This document shows positions 23,033 through 30,948 of a stretch of 44,999 nt of DNA, piece by piece (positions within the stretch are counted from its first letter, which is position 1; each line of letters begins with the position of its first letter). A program made the position numbers and the translations under genes. Source of the stretch: an uncultured Bacteroidales bacterium (GTDB lineage: Bacteria > Bacteroidota > Bacteroidia > Bacteroidales > Bacteroidaceae); the NCBI GenBank assembly GCA_902763885.1, contig CACWTU010000017.1:1-44999 (forward strand), in the 5' to 3' direction. The notes below the pieces were generated by a model. It was given only the letters and a program-made list of their open reading frames with translations, was not told the DNA's origin and did no database searches.

Positions 23033-24880
23033 CTAAAAGAATAGCGGACCGGTAACTCGAATGTAACCCTCTTTGCCGTCATGGCGCAGGTGGAAAGTGT
23101 CAAGGAACAGTGTAACCTTGGCCGGTGCGTCATTGGCCGATGCCCCCACAAGCGTACCGGTAAGACTGACAACATGATTGAAATCATCCTTAATGATATT
23201 GTCAGGCGTCATCTCTTCCTGCAATGCCCGCAGTTGGGAAAGCGGGATGCTGAACCTATACTTTAGCGTTTTGTCCTTTCCATTATAATCCAATTTTACC
23301 GGCAGTTCTACCGTCAGGATTTCATCCTTTATGCAATTCTTTCCCAAATCGGTATTATACTCGTACAAGCACATCTTTGATGCATTCTGTGGCAGGTTGA
23401 AACTTGTCTCCCCCAGTATGCTGCGATAACGGTGAATCTCCACGTTCCCGTCCTTGCCATCCTCAAAAACGTGCTCAGGAATGCGTCCGGTAAGCACGCC
23501 CGTATCAATGATCTCGTTTACCGATTGCCGTGAGAACTGACTTTTGAGATAGTCAATACGGCTGTCCAGCTGATGTGATACAGATGAGTCAAGTTTACTC
23601 AGAAACTTACCGTACTCATCATCGCTCATGGCTGCGCCGTTCCAGCCATTATCCTGCAGTATGGCATTAACCTTGTTTGTGAGATTTTTTCTGACGCAGG
23701 TTGATACGTTGACAGGCAGTAGTGTGAGGACCGCAAATGTCAGCACCAATGATACCGGAATCCACATTATCCCGGCACGGCGCTTTATGATGAGTATTAT
23801 GCACACAGCATAGCACCACAGGTTGAATGCCACCAGATAAACGCGCAGTATGGTAATCCCGTAGTCCGATATGCGCCTGGCAATGCCAATGCTCATAAGC
23901 AACAGCAACGGCAGCATCAGGAGAGGCATCCGGTCAGTGATGAACCTGACTGCCATTCTGTTCCAATCCGATGCGCTCTGAGAGGCCTTATCGATATATG
24001 GATATACCATCATGAATAGTATCACCATAGCCGCCATTGATGCCGTAACCAGCCACGATACCCAACCATCGGGCAACTGCCACGTAAACAGTATCTTAGC
24101 TGCATAGCAGTATAGAGTGACAAGGTATGCCGCAGCGATAGGCATGAACAGCTTGGTCACCGCATTCTCTATCAGGCCTGGCATGAGTATCGGCTCATCA
24201 TCATGCTTTAGCGTGCCGCCGGGAATCCCCTGGATAACCAGAATAGGCGCCAACAGACAGAAACAGAGTATGGCCACATTGCTGTACCAGTGAGAACTTA
24301 CAAACACCCCAAAAAGCTTATCGATAGCAACTGTTAGCAGCTCCAATCCCCCGCATACAATACCGCTCACCACAAGCGCCGTTGCAACTGCGCCTATAGA
24401 ACGCAGGCTGAAGTTCCAGAAGGCCACATCGGTCTTGTCCTTAAGGAAAGAGAGCACCAGTAATGACACTATCAGCGCTGCAATCAGAGCCATCATCACA
24501 TATTTGTAAGGTGCATATACCGTCATCTTATAATTGTACATAAGCAATACGCTTACTCCAATCCAAGCCAGATGAGTCAGTGCCGCCACAGCTTTGTATC
24601 CCCATTTGCCTGCATGCTCTTCAAGCCAGAGTGACAGGCTGAGTGAGAGCAGCAACCCCGTAGAAGGATACCAGAACAAAAAGAACCTCCATTTCTCAGC
24701 AGGATAATTATAGCCTTTATACTCAAGAAACATCATGCATGCCGTCAGAGCAACTGCAAATGCCACCGTCAGCGGAAACCTCTCAATGCTCCGCCTGATA
24801 GCCTTAACTAACTCTATCGTCTTTTCCTTTAAACTGTTCATATATGTACTGTCTAAAACTGTCCTACTATTATTGTCCAT
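23033..24880 (-). CDS. DUF4153 membrane protein
   Basis: 615 codons from ATG 24880. A second ATG at 24841 would avoid overlapping the upstream gene (stop 24853) and may be the real start. The first ~400 residues carry about eleven hydrophobic helices; the last ~200 form a soluble domain ending in G-P-L-F-F. The order of helices and the segment F-W-N-F-S-L-R-S-I-G-A-V match the DUF4153 family of Bacteroidetes membrane proteins, whose function is unknown. Last gene of a five-gene minus-strand operon led by a membrane protein and a small winged-helix regulator. Probably an inner-membrane protein linked to envelope state; that is inference. Confidence 0.75.
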   Translation of the reverse strand: MDNNSRTVLDSTYMNSLKEKTIELVKAIRRSIERFPLTVAFAVALTACMMFLEYKGYNYPAEKWRFFLFWYPSTGLLLSLSLSLWLEEHAGKWGYKAVAALTHLAWIGVSVLLMYNYKMTVYAPYKYVMMALIAALIVSLLVLSFLKDKTDVAFWNFSLRSIGAVATALVVSGIVCGGLELLTVAIDKLFGVFVSSHWYSNVAILCFCLLAPILVIQGIPGGTLKHDDEPILMPGLIENAVTKLFMPIAAAYLVTLYCYAAKILFTWQLPDGWVSWLVTASMAAMVILFMMVYPYIDKASQSASDWNRMAVRFITDRMPLLMLPLLLLMSIGIARRISDYGITILRVYLVAFNLWCYAVCIILIIKRRAGIMWIPVSLVLTFAVLTLLPVNVSTCVRKNLTNKVNAILQDNGWNGAAMSDDEYGKFLSKLDSSVSHQLDSRIDYLKSQFSRQSVNEIIDTGVLTGRIPEHVFEDGKDGNVEIHRYRSILGETSFNLPQNASKMCLYEYNTDLGKNCIKDEILTVELPVKLDYNGKDKTLKYRFSIPLSQLRALQEEMTPDNIIKDDFNHVVSLTGTLVGASANDAPAKVTLFLDTFHLRHDGKEGYIRVTGPLFF

Positions 24881-25428
24881 TCAAGAGAGTTCTTTGGCAA
24901 GATGATTGAATAGAACCTGTCTACTCCCACGATAAAATCCTCAGGCACACCTCTTGAAGTATAGATACTCCTTATAGTGTCATAATGCTGGTCTGACCTA
25001 TGAGCCATATAGTATATATTGTATCTTCCATCGTTATCTTTATACCAGAAATGATAATCCTCATGTCCGCTTGCATATTTAAGACGGATGGATGGCTTAC
25101 ATGCTTTGTCCAGTCTGTCATAGAATGAACTGTCTGGAACGGATTCAAACTCCACTTTTATAGTGTCGATATAATCACCCAGGAACCAGTTTGTCTCCAT
25201 TATTGTTTTCTTCACTTTGTACGGGGGGAACTCCAGCCCTGCAAAACCTTCAACAACCTCCTTCTGTGCTCCGGTAGGATTCTTCTTGTATCTATATACG
25301 GTTATCCTATCGTAAATGACAATAAATAGAACCAGGCCGATAAGTATTATCAACACATTCCGCAGACACCCTCCACATCCGGTCTTGTTATCGGCCTTCT
25401 TATGTTCGCTGTTATCCTGTGCTTTCAT
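24853..25428 (-). CDS. single-pass membrane protein of unknown function
   Basis: 191 aa from ATG 25428, chosen because it forms TAATG with the stop of the upstream DUF805 gene; the longer frame to 25497 overlaps that gene. A cytoplasmic start (M-K-A-Q-D-N-S-E-H-K-K) with a C-G-G-C pair is followed by one membrane helix (~25-43: V-L-I-I-L-I-G-L-V-L-F) and an outside domain of ~145 residues with many Tyr and Asp. No family recognised. Its place in the operon suggests it works with the DUF805 and DUF4153 proteins. Confidence 0.7.
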   Translation of the reverse strand: MKAQDNSEHKKADNKTGCGGCLRNVLIILIGLVLFIVIYDRITVYRYKKNPTGAQKEVVEGFAGLEFPPYKVKKTIMETNWFLGDYIDTIKVEFESVPDSSFYDRLDKACKPSIRLKYASGHEDYHFWYKDNDGRYNIYYMAHRSDQHYDTIRSIYTSRGVPEDFIVGVDRFYSIILPKNSLEWTIIVGQF

Positions 25429-25904
25429 TAAAGCTTCTTTTTTGAGGGTAGGCAGAAAAGAATCAGAAAAGTAACGCCCACCAATGCTGTGATGCATGTC
25501 AGAATGAAGGCAAATACTCCGGAGTAGTAGGGCGGGGTGCTGGGATCCATATTGTATAGAGCCTGATCAAAAAGAACTAGTATTGTGAATACGCCCAATG
25601 CTGCAGGAATAAGGAGCAGCCAAGGAGTTATACCTGCATCACGCAGGCGGCGTACCGTAACTGTGAGTGTAGGAAAGAACATTACGGACCAGAACAGTCC
25701 AAACAGCGAAATGGTTAAGGTAAAGATATCTGATAAAACGGGATTTTGCGCGTGCTCGAACAGTAAGGCTATTGGAGCCAATATGCAGACAAATGCAAAT
25801 GATATTGCCAGCATGGCCAAGGTCCATATCCAGAATTCTCTGCGGTCGGCTCTGCCGCAGAAACGTATATAACTAGTGAATGTCTTTTTTATTGATTTCC
25901 ACAT
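25428..25904 (-). CDS. DUF805 membrane protein
   Basis: 158 aa with four hydrophobic helices. It shows the DUF805 hallmarks G-R-A-D-R-R-E-F-W near the N-terminus (residues ~17-25) and R-R-L-R-D-A-G between helices two and three. DUF805 proteins are inner-membrane proteins of unknown function, sometimes linked to stress. It lies between the winged-helix regulator (13-base gap) and the next gene (TAATG overlap). Confidence 0.85.
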   Translation of the reverse strand: MWKSIKKTFTSYIRFCGRADRREFWIWTLAMLAISFAFVCILAPIALLFEHAQNPVLSDIFTLTISLFGLFWSVMFFPTLTVTVRRLRDAGITPWLLLIPAALGVFTILVLFDQALYNMDPSTPPYYSGVFAFILTCITALVGVTFLILFCLPSKKKL

Positions 25905-25917
25905 GATGTTTTCAGTA

Positions 25918-26211
25918 TTATTTTAGACCAAGGAGTGAACTTAATGCTTCAATATGCGCACTGAATGCTTCCCGGCCGGCATCAGTTACGGAGTAGGAGG
26001 TGTTGGGTTTACGGCCGATGAACTGCTTAATGGTTTCAATGTACCCCAGTTCCTCCAGAGCCCGGATATGGCTTGCCAGATTGCCGTCCGATACGCCCAG
26101 CATCCCCTTGAGGGTATTGAAATCGGCCTGTCCGGATGCGGTAAGCACCGACATTATGCCCAGCCGTACACGGCTCTCAAACGCCTTGTCAAGATTCTCA
26201 ATAGCGGTCAT
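25918..26211 (-). CDS. small winged-helix transcriptional regulator
   Basis: 97 aa, a single winged-helix domain of the MarR/ArsR-like kind: L-G-I-M-S-V-L, a turn into the recognition helix (V-S-D-G-N-L-A-S-H-I-R-A-L-E-E-L-G-Y) and the wing with G-R-K-P-N-T-S-Y. Relatives often act as repressors controlling their own membrane-protein operon. It sits 6 bases after the upstream membrane gene and 13 before DUF805. No ligand-binding domain is present, so signalling may come from its membrane neighbours (inference). Confidence 0.85.
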   Translation of the reverse strand: MTAIENLDKAFESRVRLGIMSVLTASGQADFNTLKGMLGVSDGNLASHIRALEELGYIETIKQFIGRKPNTSYSVTDAGREAFSAHIEALSSLLGLK

Positions 26212-26217
26212 CGGACA

Positions 26218-26862
26218 TTATTGTTTGCGGTCAAACCAGATTTTGAACCATATGCCCCAGATAAGGTGCAGAATGCAGAACCCGATGGTCCAGAACATCA
26301 TGCCAAAAGGAGTAAATGCTAATGCCGCAATTCCAAGGGCAATCTCAGCGTATCCAAAATATTTGGTAATGGAAATCCTGAATGCGATAGGAGAGATTAG
26401 CACCAGAGCCAGGCCGTAGAACAACAGCATAAAGCCCGGAATCATATTCCACAGTCCGTTGAAAAGAGGCGTAAGACAAACCAATCCGCCTACCACCATG
26501 GCGGTAAAGAAATTGCCCAACAGACGCTGTGCACCTGCGTCGAGTTTGAATTCCATGCCGTAACGCTCCGCCCTGCGCTTAGACATAATCCAAACGGTAA
26601 GGAATGCAGCACAGAAAACAGCAGCGCAAATAATGGCCACAATAAGGAATGTACTCCAGTCAAAATGCCTTATTGGATTGATCCAAGCCCCCCAAAGCGG
26701 ACTGACCGTCCCGTAAAGAACCAGACTTACTGCCACAGCCCCGAGCAAAGCCCAAACTGCCGCAATAATTCCAGCTGTCCCATCCAGAAACATAACCTTC
26801 TGTGACCGCTCCATCATCTCCCTGATATCACTAAGTGTCTCCTTAATCTCCTGTTCTTTCAT
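26218..26862 (-). CDS. polytopic membrane protein, first gene of the regulator operon
   Basis: 214 aa. The N-terminal ~20 residues are charged and helical (M-K-E-Q-E-I-K-E-T-L), followed by about six hydrophobic segments. The closing segment I-W-G-I-W-F-K-I-W-F and the pairing with a one-domain winged-helix regulator are seen in related Bacteroidales operons as I recall, but no function is known. It may sense the membrane and steer the regulator by binding it. Starts the operon that runs to 23033. Confidence 0.65.
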   Translation of the reverse strand: MKEQEIKETLSDIREMMERSQKVMFLDGTAGIIAAVWALLGAVAVSLVLYGTVSPLWGAWINPIRHFDWSTFLIVAIICAAVFCAAFLTVWIMSKRRAERYGMEFKLDAGAQRLLGNFFTAMVVGGLVCLTPLFNGLWNMIPGFMLLFYGLALVLISPIAFRISITKYFGYAEIALGIAALAFTPFGMMFWTIGFCILHLIWGIWFKIWFDRKQ

Positions 26863-26889
26863 ATTCTATATATTAAATGATGTACGTTG

Positions 26890-27261
26890 TTATTGTTGGT
26901 TTGAATAAGGTATAGGAGTTGGCTTCTCATTATAGATGTCAAGAACATTATTGAATAGTTCAAAGAGCTCTGGACTTATCTGCAAATCATCAGCGGTAGT
27001 GCCCTCAATCAATGTCATCGTACCATCCTCGTTTACTATCATCTTGCTGGAGAATCTGTCAGTTGCCTCTTTGAACAGTTCTTTCTCTAAATCTGTTCTC
27101 GTTTCACTATTGGGATCTACGTCAATGTATGTTTGGAATGTTTTATTGTCATCAGTGTTATTTGGGGAGATAGAATTACTGTTTGAGCAACTGACTAATA
27201 TGATAGAGCAGAACATAACAGTAAATAATGCTGCTCTTTCAGAATTGATAATCTTTTTCAT
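26890..27261 (-). CDS. small lipoprotein of unknown function
   Basis: 123 aa with a lipoprotein signal (lipobox V-S-C-S, Cys ~25). The mature part is short, acidic, rich in Asn, Thr and Glu, with no recognisable domain. A run of TAA triplets touches its start codon. Base composition is AT-rich like the toxin-antitoxin genes next door and unlike the operon below it, which hints at acquired DNA (inference). Confidence 0.6.
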   Translation of the reverse strand: MKKIINSERAALFTVMFCSIILVSCSNSNSISPNNTDDNKTFQTYIDVDPNSETRTDLEKELFKEATDRFSSKMIVNEDGTMTLIEGTTADDLQISPELFELFNNVLDIYNEKPTPIPYSNQQ

Positions 27262-27279
27262 AATAATAATAATAATAAT
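27261..27279. repeat. TAA microsatellite at the lipoprotein start
   Basis: Six TAA triplets plus one base, on the minus strand (ATT)n, end exactly at the ATG of the lipoprotein gene and take the place of a ribosome-binding region. Changes in repeat number would alter the leader. Confidence 0.7.
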
Positions 27280-27389
27280 CTAAGAATTAATTTGTTAACG
27301 TTATTTATGTTGTGAAATAAAGGCTTAAAAGTACTTTGCATCACAAAGTAAATTGTTATTTTTTTCTCCTACAAGTATTTAACATTTTT

Positions 27390-27707
27390 TTATTCCATTT
27401 GATCCAGCATGTTATGGAGAGTATCAGGATTCTTGCGATTATTCCAGAATGAGACGATGATGATTCTCTCTCCAATAAGTGTATATATTATGCTATAGTA
27501 CTTACATACTAGATTACGATACTCAATTTTTGTATTAGGATTTGTGTATTCTTCTTTTCCGGCAAAAGGTTGTTCTCTCAAAACGTTGATGTTTTCCAAT
27601 AGTTTTGTTCTGAAGTCTCTTGCGGCGCGCAAACCAAATCCGCTGATTATGTAATTAATTATTTCGTCATAATCACTGAATGCGCCTTCAGACCATTCGA
27701 TTGTCAT
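27390..27707 (-). CDS. RelE/ParE-family toxin
   Basis: 105 aa. Features of the RelE/ParE fold: W-S-E-G-A-F-S-D-Y-D-E-I near the N-terminus, then F-R-T-K-L-L-E-N-I, Y-R-N-L-V and the closing strands Y-S-I-I-Y-T-L and I-I-I-V-S-F-W-N-N-R-K-N-P. ParE members poison gyrase and RelE members cut mRNA; sequence alone does not decide which, though the helix order looks ParE-like. Its ATG overlaps the antitoxin stop by 4 bases. AT-rich composition suggests horizontal gain. Confidence 0.85.
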   Translation of the reverse strand: MTIEWSEGAFSDYDEIINYIISGFGLRAARDFRTKLLENINVLREQPFAGKEEYTNPNTKIEYRNLVCKYYSIIYTLIGERIIIVSFWNNRKNPDTLHNMLDQME

Positions 27708-27979
27708 AAATTGTATTTTTCGTCTATTCTACTTATTACTTGTTCATGGGGAATTGTGGTCGAACGACCGGAAAGAATGTCGTCCATACGTTGATCACAA
27801 ACAGCCATCATTGTTTCACGTTCATAGGAAAAAGGAGGTAATGATGTCTCATTAACACAATCTTCAATCATGGCATCAACTTTCTGTTGCAACCACTTGT
27901 TGATTAATGCGCGAGTAGTAAGATTAGGATTGATGCGACGCATTACCGCATCATCAACTTTAATGTTTACTGTACACAT
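27704..27979 (-). CDS. antitoxin of the RelE/ParE pair
   Basis: 91 aa, directly upstream of and overlapping the toxin gene by 4 bases, the usual order for these pairs. The N-terminus (V-N-I-K-V-D-D-A-V-M-R-R-I) looks like the strand and start of a ribbon-helix-helix DNA-binding domain; the rest is charged and helical and probably wraps the toxin. It likely represses the shared promoter. Family not named with certainty. Confidence 0.75.
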   Translation of the reverse strand: MCTVNIKVDDAVMRRINPNLTTRALINKWLQQKVDAMIEDCVNETSLPPFSYERETMMAVCDQRMDDILSGRSTTIPHEQVISRIDEKYNL

Positions 27980-28004
27980 GATATTATTTGTTTTTATTCT
28001 TCTG

Positions 28005-28012
28005 CAATATTA
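28005..28012 (-). promoter_or_regulatory. -7-like box for the toxin-antitoxin pair
   Basis: TAATATTG on the minus strand is one base off TAnnTTTG and lies 25 bases before the antitoxin ATG. Confidence 0.35.
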
Positions 28013-28033
28013 GTTTTTTTTTCTCAAATATCA

Positions 28034-28062
28034 AAAAGCCCTGCAAGCAAAGCAAGCAGGGC
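28034..28062 (-). terminator. terminator of the arabinose/galactose cluster
   Basis: On the minus strand GCCCTGC and GCAGGGC (28056-28062 and 28038-28044) form a 7-bp stem followed by a T-run. It lies after the last gene of the cluster (stop at 28117). Confidence 0.8.
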
Positions 28063-28073
28063 CCTTATCAGAG

Positions 28074-28112
28074 AAAATGTGAAAAAGGGGACTGTCCCCT
28101 TTTCCACATTTT
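28074..28112. repeat. REP-like hairpin (GGGGACTGTCCCC type)
   Basis: Stem of ~18 bp with one mismatch: AAAATGTG-A-AAAAGGGGAC / GTCCCCTTTT-C-CACATTTT around a single T. The GGGGAC core is shared with the elements at 22182, 22991 and 29279. Confidence 0.8.
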
Positions 28113-28116
28113 TGCA

Positions 28117-29250
28117 TCATTTTACAGAGAGCTTGTAGATTACAGTGTGCTGATACTTCTCACCCGGACGCAGAGTTGTGCTGGGGAAGAAGTCATGGTT
28201 AGGTGAATCAGGGAACATCTGTGACTCAAGAGCAATAGCGGTACGGGCACCGGTATAGACCTGAAGTCCCGGATGGTTGTTCCAAACCTCCATGAAACGG
28301 CCAGACTTAGGTGAGTAGAGTGTAGCAACCTTCTCAACCTTACCCTGCTGGTCATGAACCAGGCAGAAGTTGTTGTCATAGTTGCGAACCATACCCTCAG
28401 GAACCTGTCCGCCAAATCCACCGAATCCGCCACGGCCACCTTGAGCCGGAGCAGGTGAATACTGACGGTCACCGATTCTTACAGGCTTCTGGAAGTCATA
28501 AGGAGTACCATCTACCATACCCAGGGCACCTGTAGGAATGTTGCTGCGGTCAGTCTCTGTAATGAATGCAGCGTTGATCATCAGCTCATGATCCATGATG
28601 TCACCGTTGCCGGTACCATCCAGGTTGAAATAGGTGTGGTTTGACAGGTTTACAACAGTAGCCTTATCAGTAGTAGCCTCATAGCTTATCTGCAAGCCGC
28701 CATCCTTGGTGATGGAGTAGGTCAGGGTGGTAGTCAGAGTGCCGGGGAATCCGTCCAGACCATCGGGCAGAACGCAGCTCAGGACGAGCTTGTTCTTCTT
28801 AGCCTTGACAACCTTCCATGCGGTATGGTCAAAACCTTTTGAACCACCGTGCAGAGTGTGCTGGCCACTGTTCTTGGTGATGTTGTATTCAACACCGTCC
28901 AGAGTGAACTTGCCGTTTGCAATACGGTTGGCATAACGACCCAGAGCCGGGCCTATCATACCCATATTGTAACGCATGTACTGATGGATGTCATCATAGT
29001 GGTTGACCAGATTTGCATACTCACCGTTCTTGTCGGGTGAGTAGAGACCTACCACGAAACCGCCGTAGTTGATGATCTGTGCAGCCACCTTACCTTTTTT
29101 AATAGTATAAAGGGCAACCTTCTGACCATCGATAACAGTGTCATAGGGAGCGCTGTCCAGAAGCGGGAAATTGGGCTTTGCAGCGCCGGCCGACATGCAG
29201 CAAACCATTGCTGCAGCCAGTGCAAACAGCTTAAAGGAAAATTTCTTCAT
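28117..29250 (-). CDS. galM: aldose 1-epimerase (mutarotase), periplasmic
   Basis: 377 aa. A signal peptide (M-K-K-F-S-F-K-L-F, ending S-A-G-A-A) places it in the periplasm. The GalM fold is clear: G-R-Y-A-N-R-I-A-N-G-K-F, H-T-L-H-G-G (catalytic His region), N-L-S-N-H-T-Y-F-N-L (second His) and a C-terminal Glu region (L-E-S-Q-M-F-P-D-S-P-N). It interconverts alpha and beta anomers of free aldoses. An insert rich in Gly and Gln (~residues 260-290) is not seen in the other two copies. Last gene of the cluster, separated from the kinase gene by a pair of hairpin elements. Confidence 0.9.
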   Translation of the reverse strand: MKKFSFKLFALAAAMVCCMSAGAAKPNFPLLDSAPYDTVIDGQKVALYTIKKGKVAAQIINYGGFVVGLYSPDKNGEYANLVNHYDDIHQYMRYNMGMIGPALGRYANRIANGKFTLDGVEYNITKNSGQHTLHGGSKGFDHTAWKVVKAKKNKLVLSCVLPDGLDGFPGTLTTTLTYSITKDGGLQISYEATTDKATVVNLSNHTYFNLDGTGNGDIMDHELMINAAFITETDRSNIPTGALGMVDGTPYDFQKPVRIGDRQYSPAPAQGGRGGFGGFGGQVPEGMVRNYDNNFCLVHDQQGKVEKVATLYSPKSGRFMEVWNNHPGLQVYTGARTAIALESQMFPDSPNHDFFPSTTLRPGEKYQHTVIYKLSVK

Positions 29251-29278
29251 AATTGTTAGTGTTTAGGTTGATTTCCAA

Positions 29279-29357
29279 AAATGTACCATTGGGGTCTGTC
29301 CCCTTTGGTACCATTTTTCAAAAAGAGTACCAAAGGGGACAGACCCCAATGGTATCA
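29279..29357. repeat. inverted pair of REP-like hairpins (GGGGTCTGTCCCC type)
   Basis: Left unit TGTACCATTGGGG-TCTGT-CCCCTTTGGTACCA and right unit AGTACCAAAGGGG-ACAGA-CCCCAATGGTATCA are inverted near-copies about 13 bases apart. The right unit ends in the kinase stop codon (TCA on the plus strand, 29355-29357). The unit shares its core with the hairpin at 22991. Confidence 0.8.
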
Positions 29358-30947
29358 TTTCTTGAATTTGACAGCAGCCTCTTCAATCGGGAAGCACTGC
29401 TTATAGTTCTCAATATAAGCATTGAATCCGGCTACGTCCTCATGGGTAGGAGCTACCGATGTACCTGTATCGCCGGCAAACACTTCCTGGTCAAGGTACT
29501 CAGACAGACTCTGGTTCTTCTTGCGGTTGATAAGGTATGAAGCCAGGATAGCCATACCCCATGGACCGCCTTCGCCTGCTGTCTTCATGCAGTAGATAGG
29601 TGAGTTCAGAGCGGCGCCCAGAATGCGCTGGCCAACGCCAGGAGTGGTGAACAGACCACCGTGACCGGTTATACGGTCCACTTTGATCTTCTCCTCCTTG
29701 AACAGAATGTCATTACCTATCTTGAGCACGCCTACAGCACCGCTAATCACGGCACGCATGAAGTTTGACAGGTTGAATGTGTCATTGGCAGAACGTACAA
29801 ACAGCGGGCGTCCATCGGCAAATCCGGTAACAGGCTCACCTGATACGTAGTTGTAACTGATAATGCCACCGCAGTCCGGATCACCCTTGAGAGCAGTGTT
29901 GAACAGGTTTGTAAAGATCTTACCCATATCAACGGACATACCCATAAGCTCCTGAAACTCCTTGAACAGGTTAACCCATGCGTTTAGGTCACTGGTGCAG
30001 TTGTTGCAGTGAACCATAGCCACAGGACTGCCATCGGGAGTGGTCACGATATCAATAACCTCATGAGGCTTCTTAAGATCCTTCTCCAGCACAATCATTG
30101 AGAATGATGATGTTCCGGCCGATACGTTACCGGTGCGTGGCTTAACTGAGTTTGTTGCCACCATACCGGTACCGGCATCTCCCTCTGGCGGGCAGAACGG
30201 AATACCGGCTTTCAAATGGCCCGATACGTCCAGATGCTTGGCTCCAATCTCAGTAAGGACACCAGCTTTGTCACCTGCCATAAGAACTTTGGGGAGAATA
30301 TCACCCAGCTTCCAGGGATAACCCTTGGGAGCAACCAGCTTGTCAAACTTCTCCACCATGTCAGCGCGGTAGGTCTTGGTCTCGGGATCAACAGGAATCA
30401 TACCTGATGCATCACCTATGCCCAGAACCTTTTCACCAGTAAGTTTCCAGTGGATGTAACCTGCAAGGGTGGTCAGAAAACCAATCTGCGGAACATGCTC
30501 CTCGCCGTTCAGTATAGCCTGATAGAGGTGTGATATACTCCAACGCAGAGGAATGTTATATACAAAAAGGTTTGACAGTACAGCGGCGGCCTCACCGGTG
30601 TTGGTGTTACGCCAAGTGCGGAACGGTGCCAGTAGATGCCCCTCACGGTTGAAAGCCATATAGCCGTGCATCATGGCGCTGATACCTATGGCTGCCAGGT
30701 TCTCAATCTCTACGTCATACTGATTGAGTACATCGGCACGGAGATTGGAATAGCAGTCCTGCAGGCCGTACCATATAGTCTCGTTGCTGTAGGTCCACAG
30801 ACCGTCCACAAGCTGGTTCTCCCAGGTATGACTACCCTGGGCTATCGGTCTCTGGTCCTCATCAATCAGTACCGCCTTGATACGTGTACTGCCGAATTCT
30901 ATACCCAGAACGGCGCGACCGGCTTCTATAGTTTTACGTGCGTTCAT
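29355..30947 (-). CDS. araB: FGGY-family carbohydrate kinase, probable L-ribulokinase
   Basis: 530 aa. Two-domain FGGY kinase: N-terminal G-I-E-F-G-S-T-R-I-K-A-V (ATP/phosphate loop, ~16-27), M-M-H-G-Y segment, and C-terminal G-G-L-F-T-T-P-G and A-G-E-G-G-P-W-G-M-A motifs. It resembles xylulokinases in general, but its place directly after arabinose isomerase (1-base gap) and with the 4-epimerase points to L-ribulose phosphorylation with ATP. Cytoplasmic. Its last codon is followed by the stop that belongs to the REP-like element at 29279-29357. Confidence 0.8.
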   Translation of the reverse strand: MNARKTIEAGRAVLGIEFGSTRIKAVLIDEDQRPIAQGSHTWENQLVDGLWTYSNETIWYGLQDCYSNLRADVLNQYDVEIENLAAIGISAMMHGYMAFNREGHLLAPFRTWRNTNTGEAAAVLSNLFVYNIPLRWSISHLYQAILNGEEHVPQIGFLTTLAGYIHWKLTGEKVLGIGDASGMIPVDPETKTYRADMVEKFDKLVAPKGYPWKLGDILPKVLMAGDKAGVLTEIGAKHLDVSGHLKAGIPFCPPEGDAGTGMVATNSVKPRTGNVSAGTSSFSMIVLEKDLKKPHEVIDIVTTPDGSPVAMVHCNNCTSDLNAWVNLFKEFQELMGMSVDMGKIFTNLFNTALKGDPDCGGIISYNYVSGEPVTGFADGRPLFVRSANDTFNLSNFMRAVISGAVGVLKIGNDILFKEEKIKVDRITGHGGLFTTPGVGQRILGAALNSPIYCMKTAGEGGPWGMAILASYLINRKKNQSLSEYLDQEVFAGDTGTSVAPTHEDVAGFNAYIENYKQCFPIEEAAVKFKK

Positions 30948-30948
30948 A

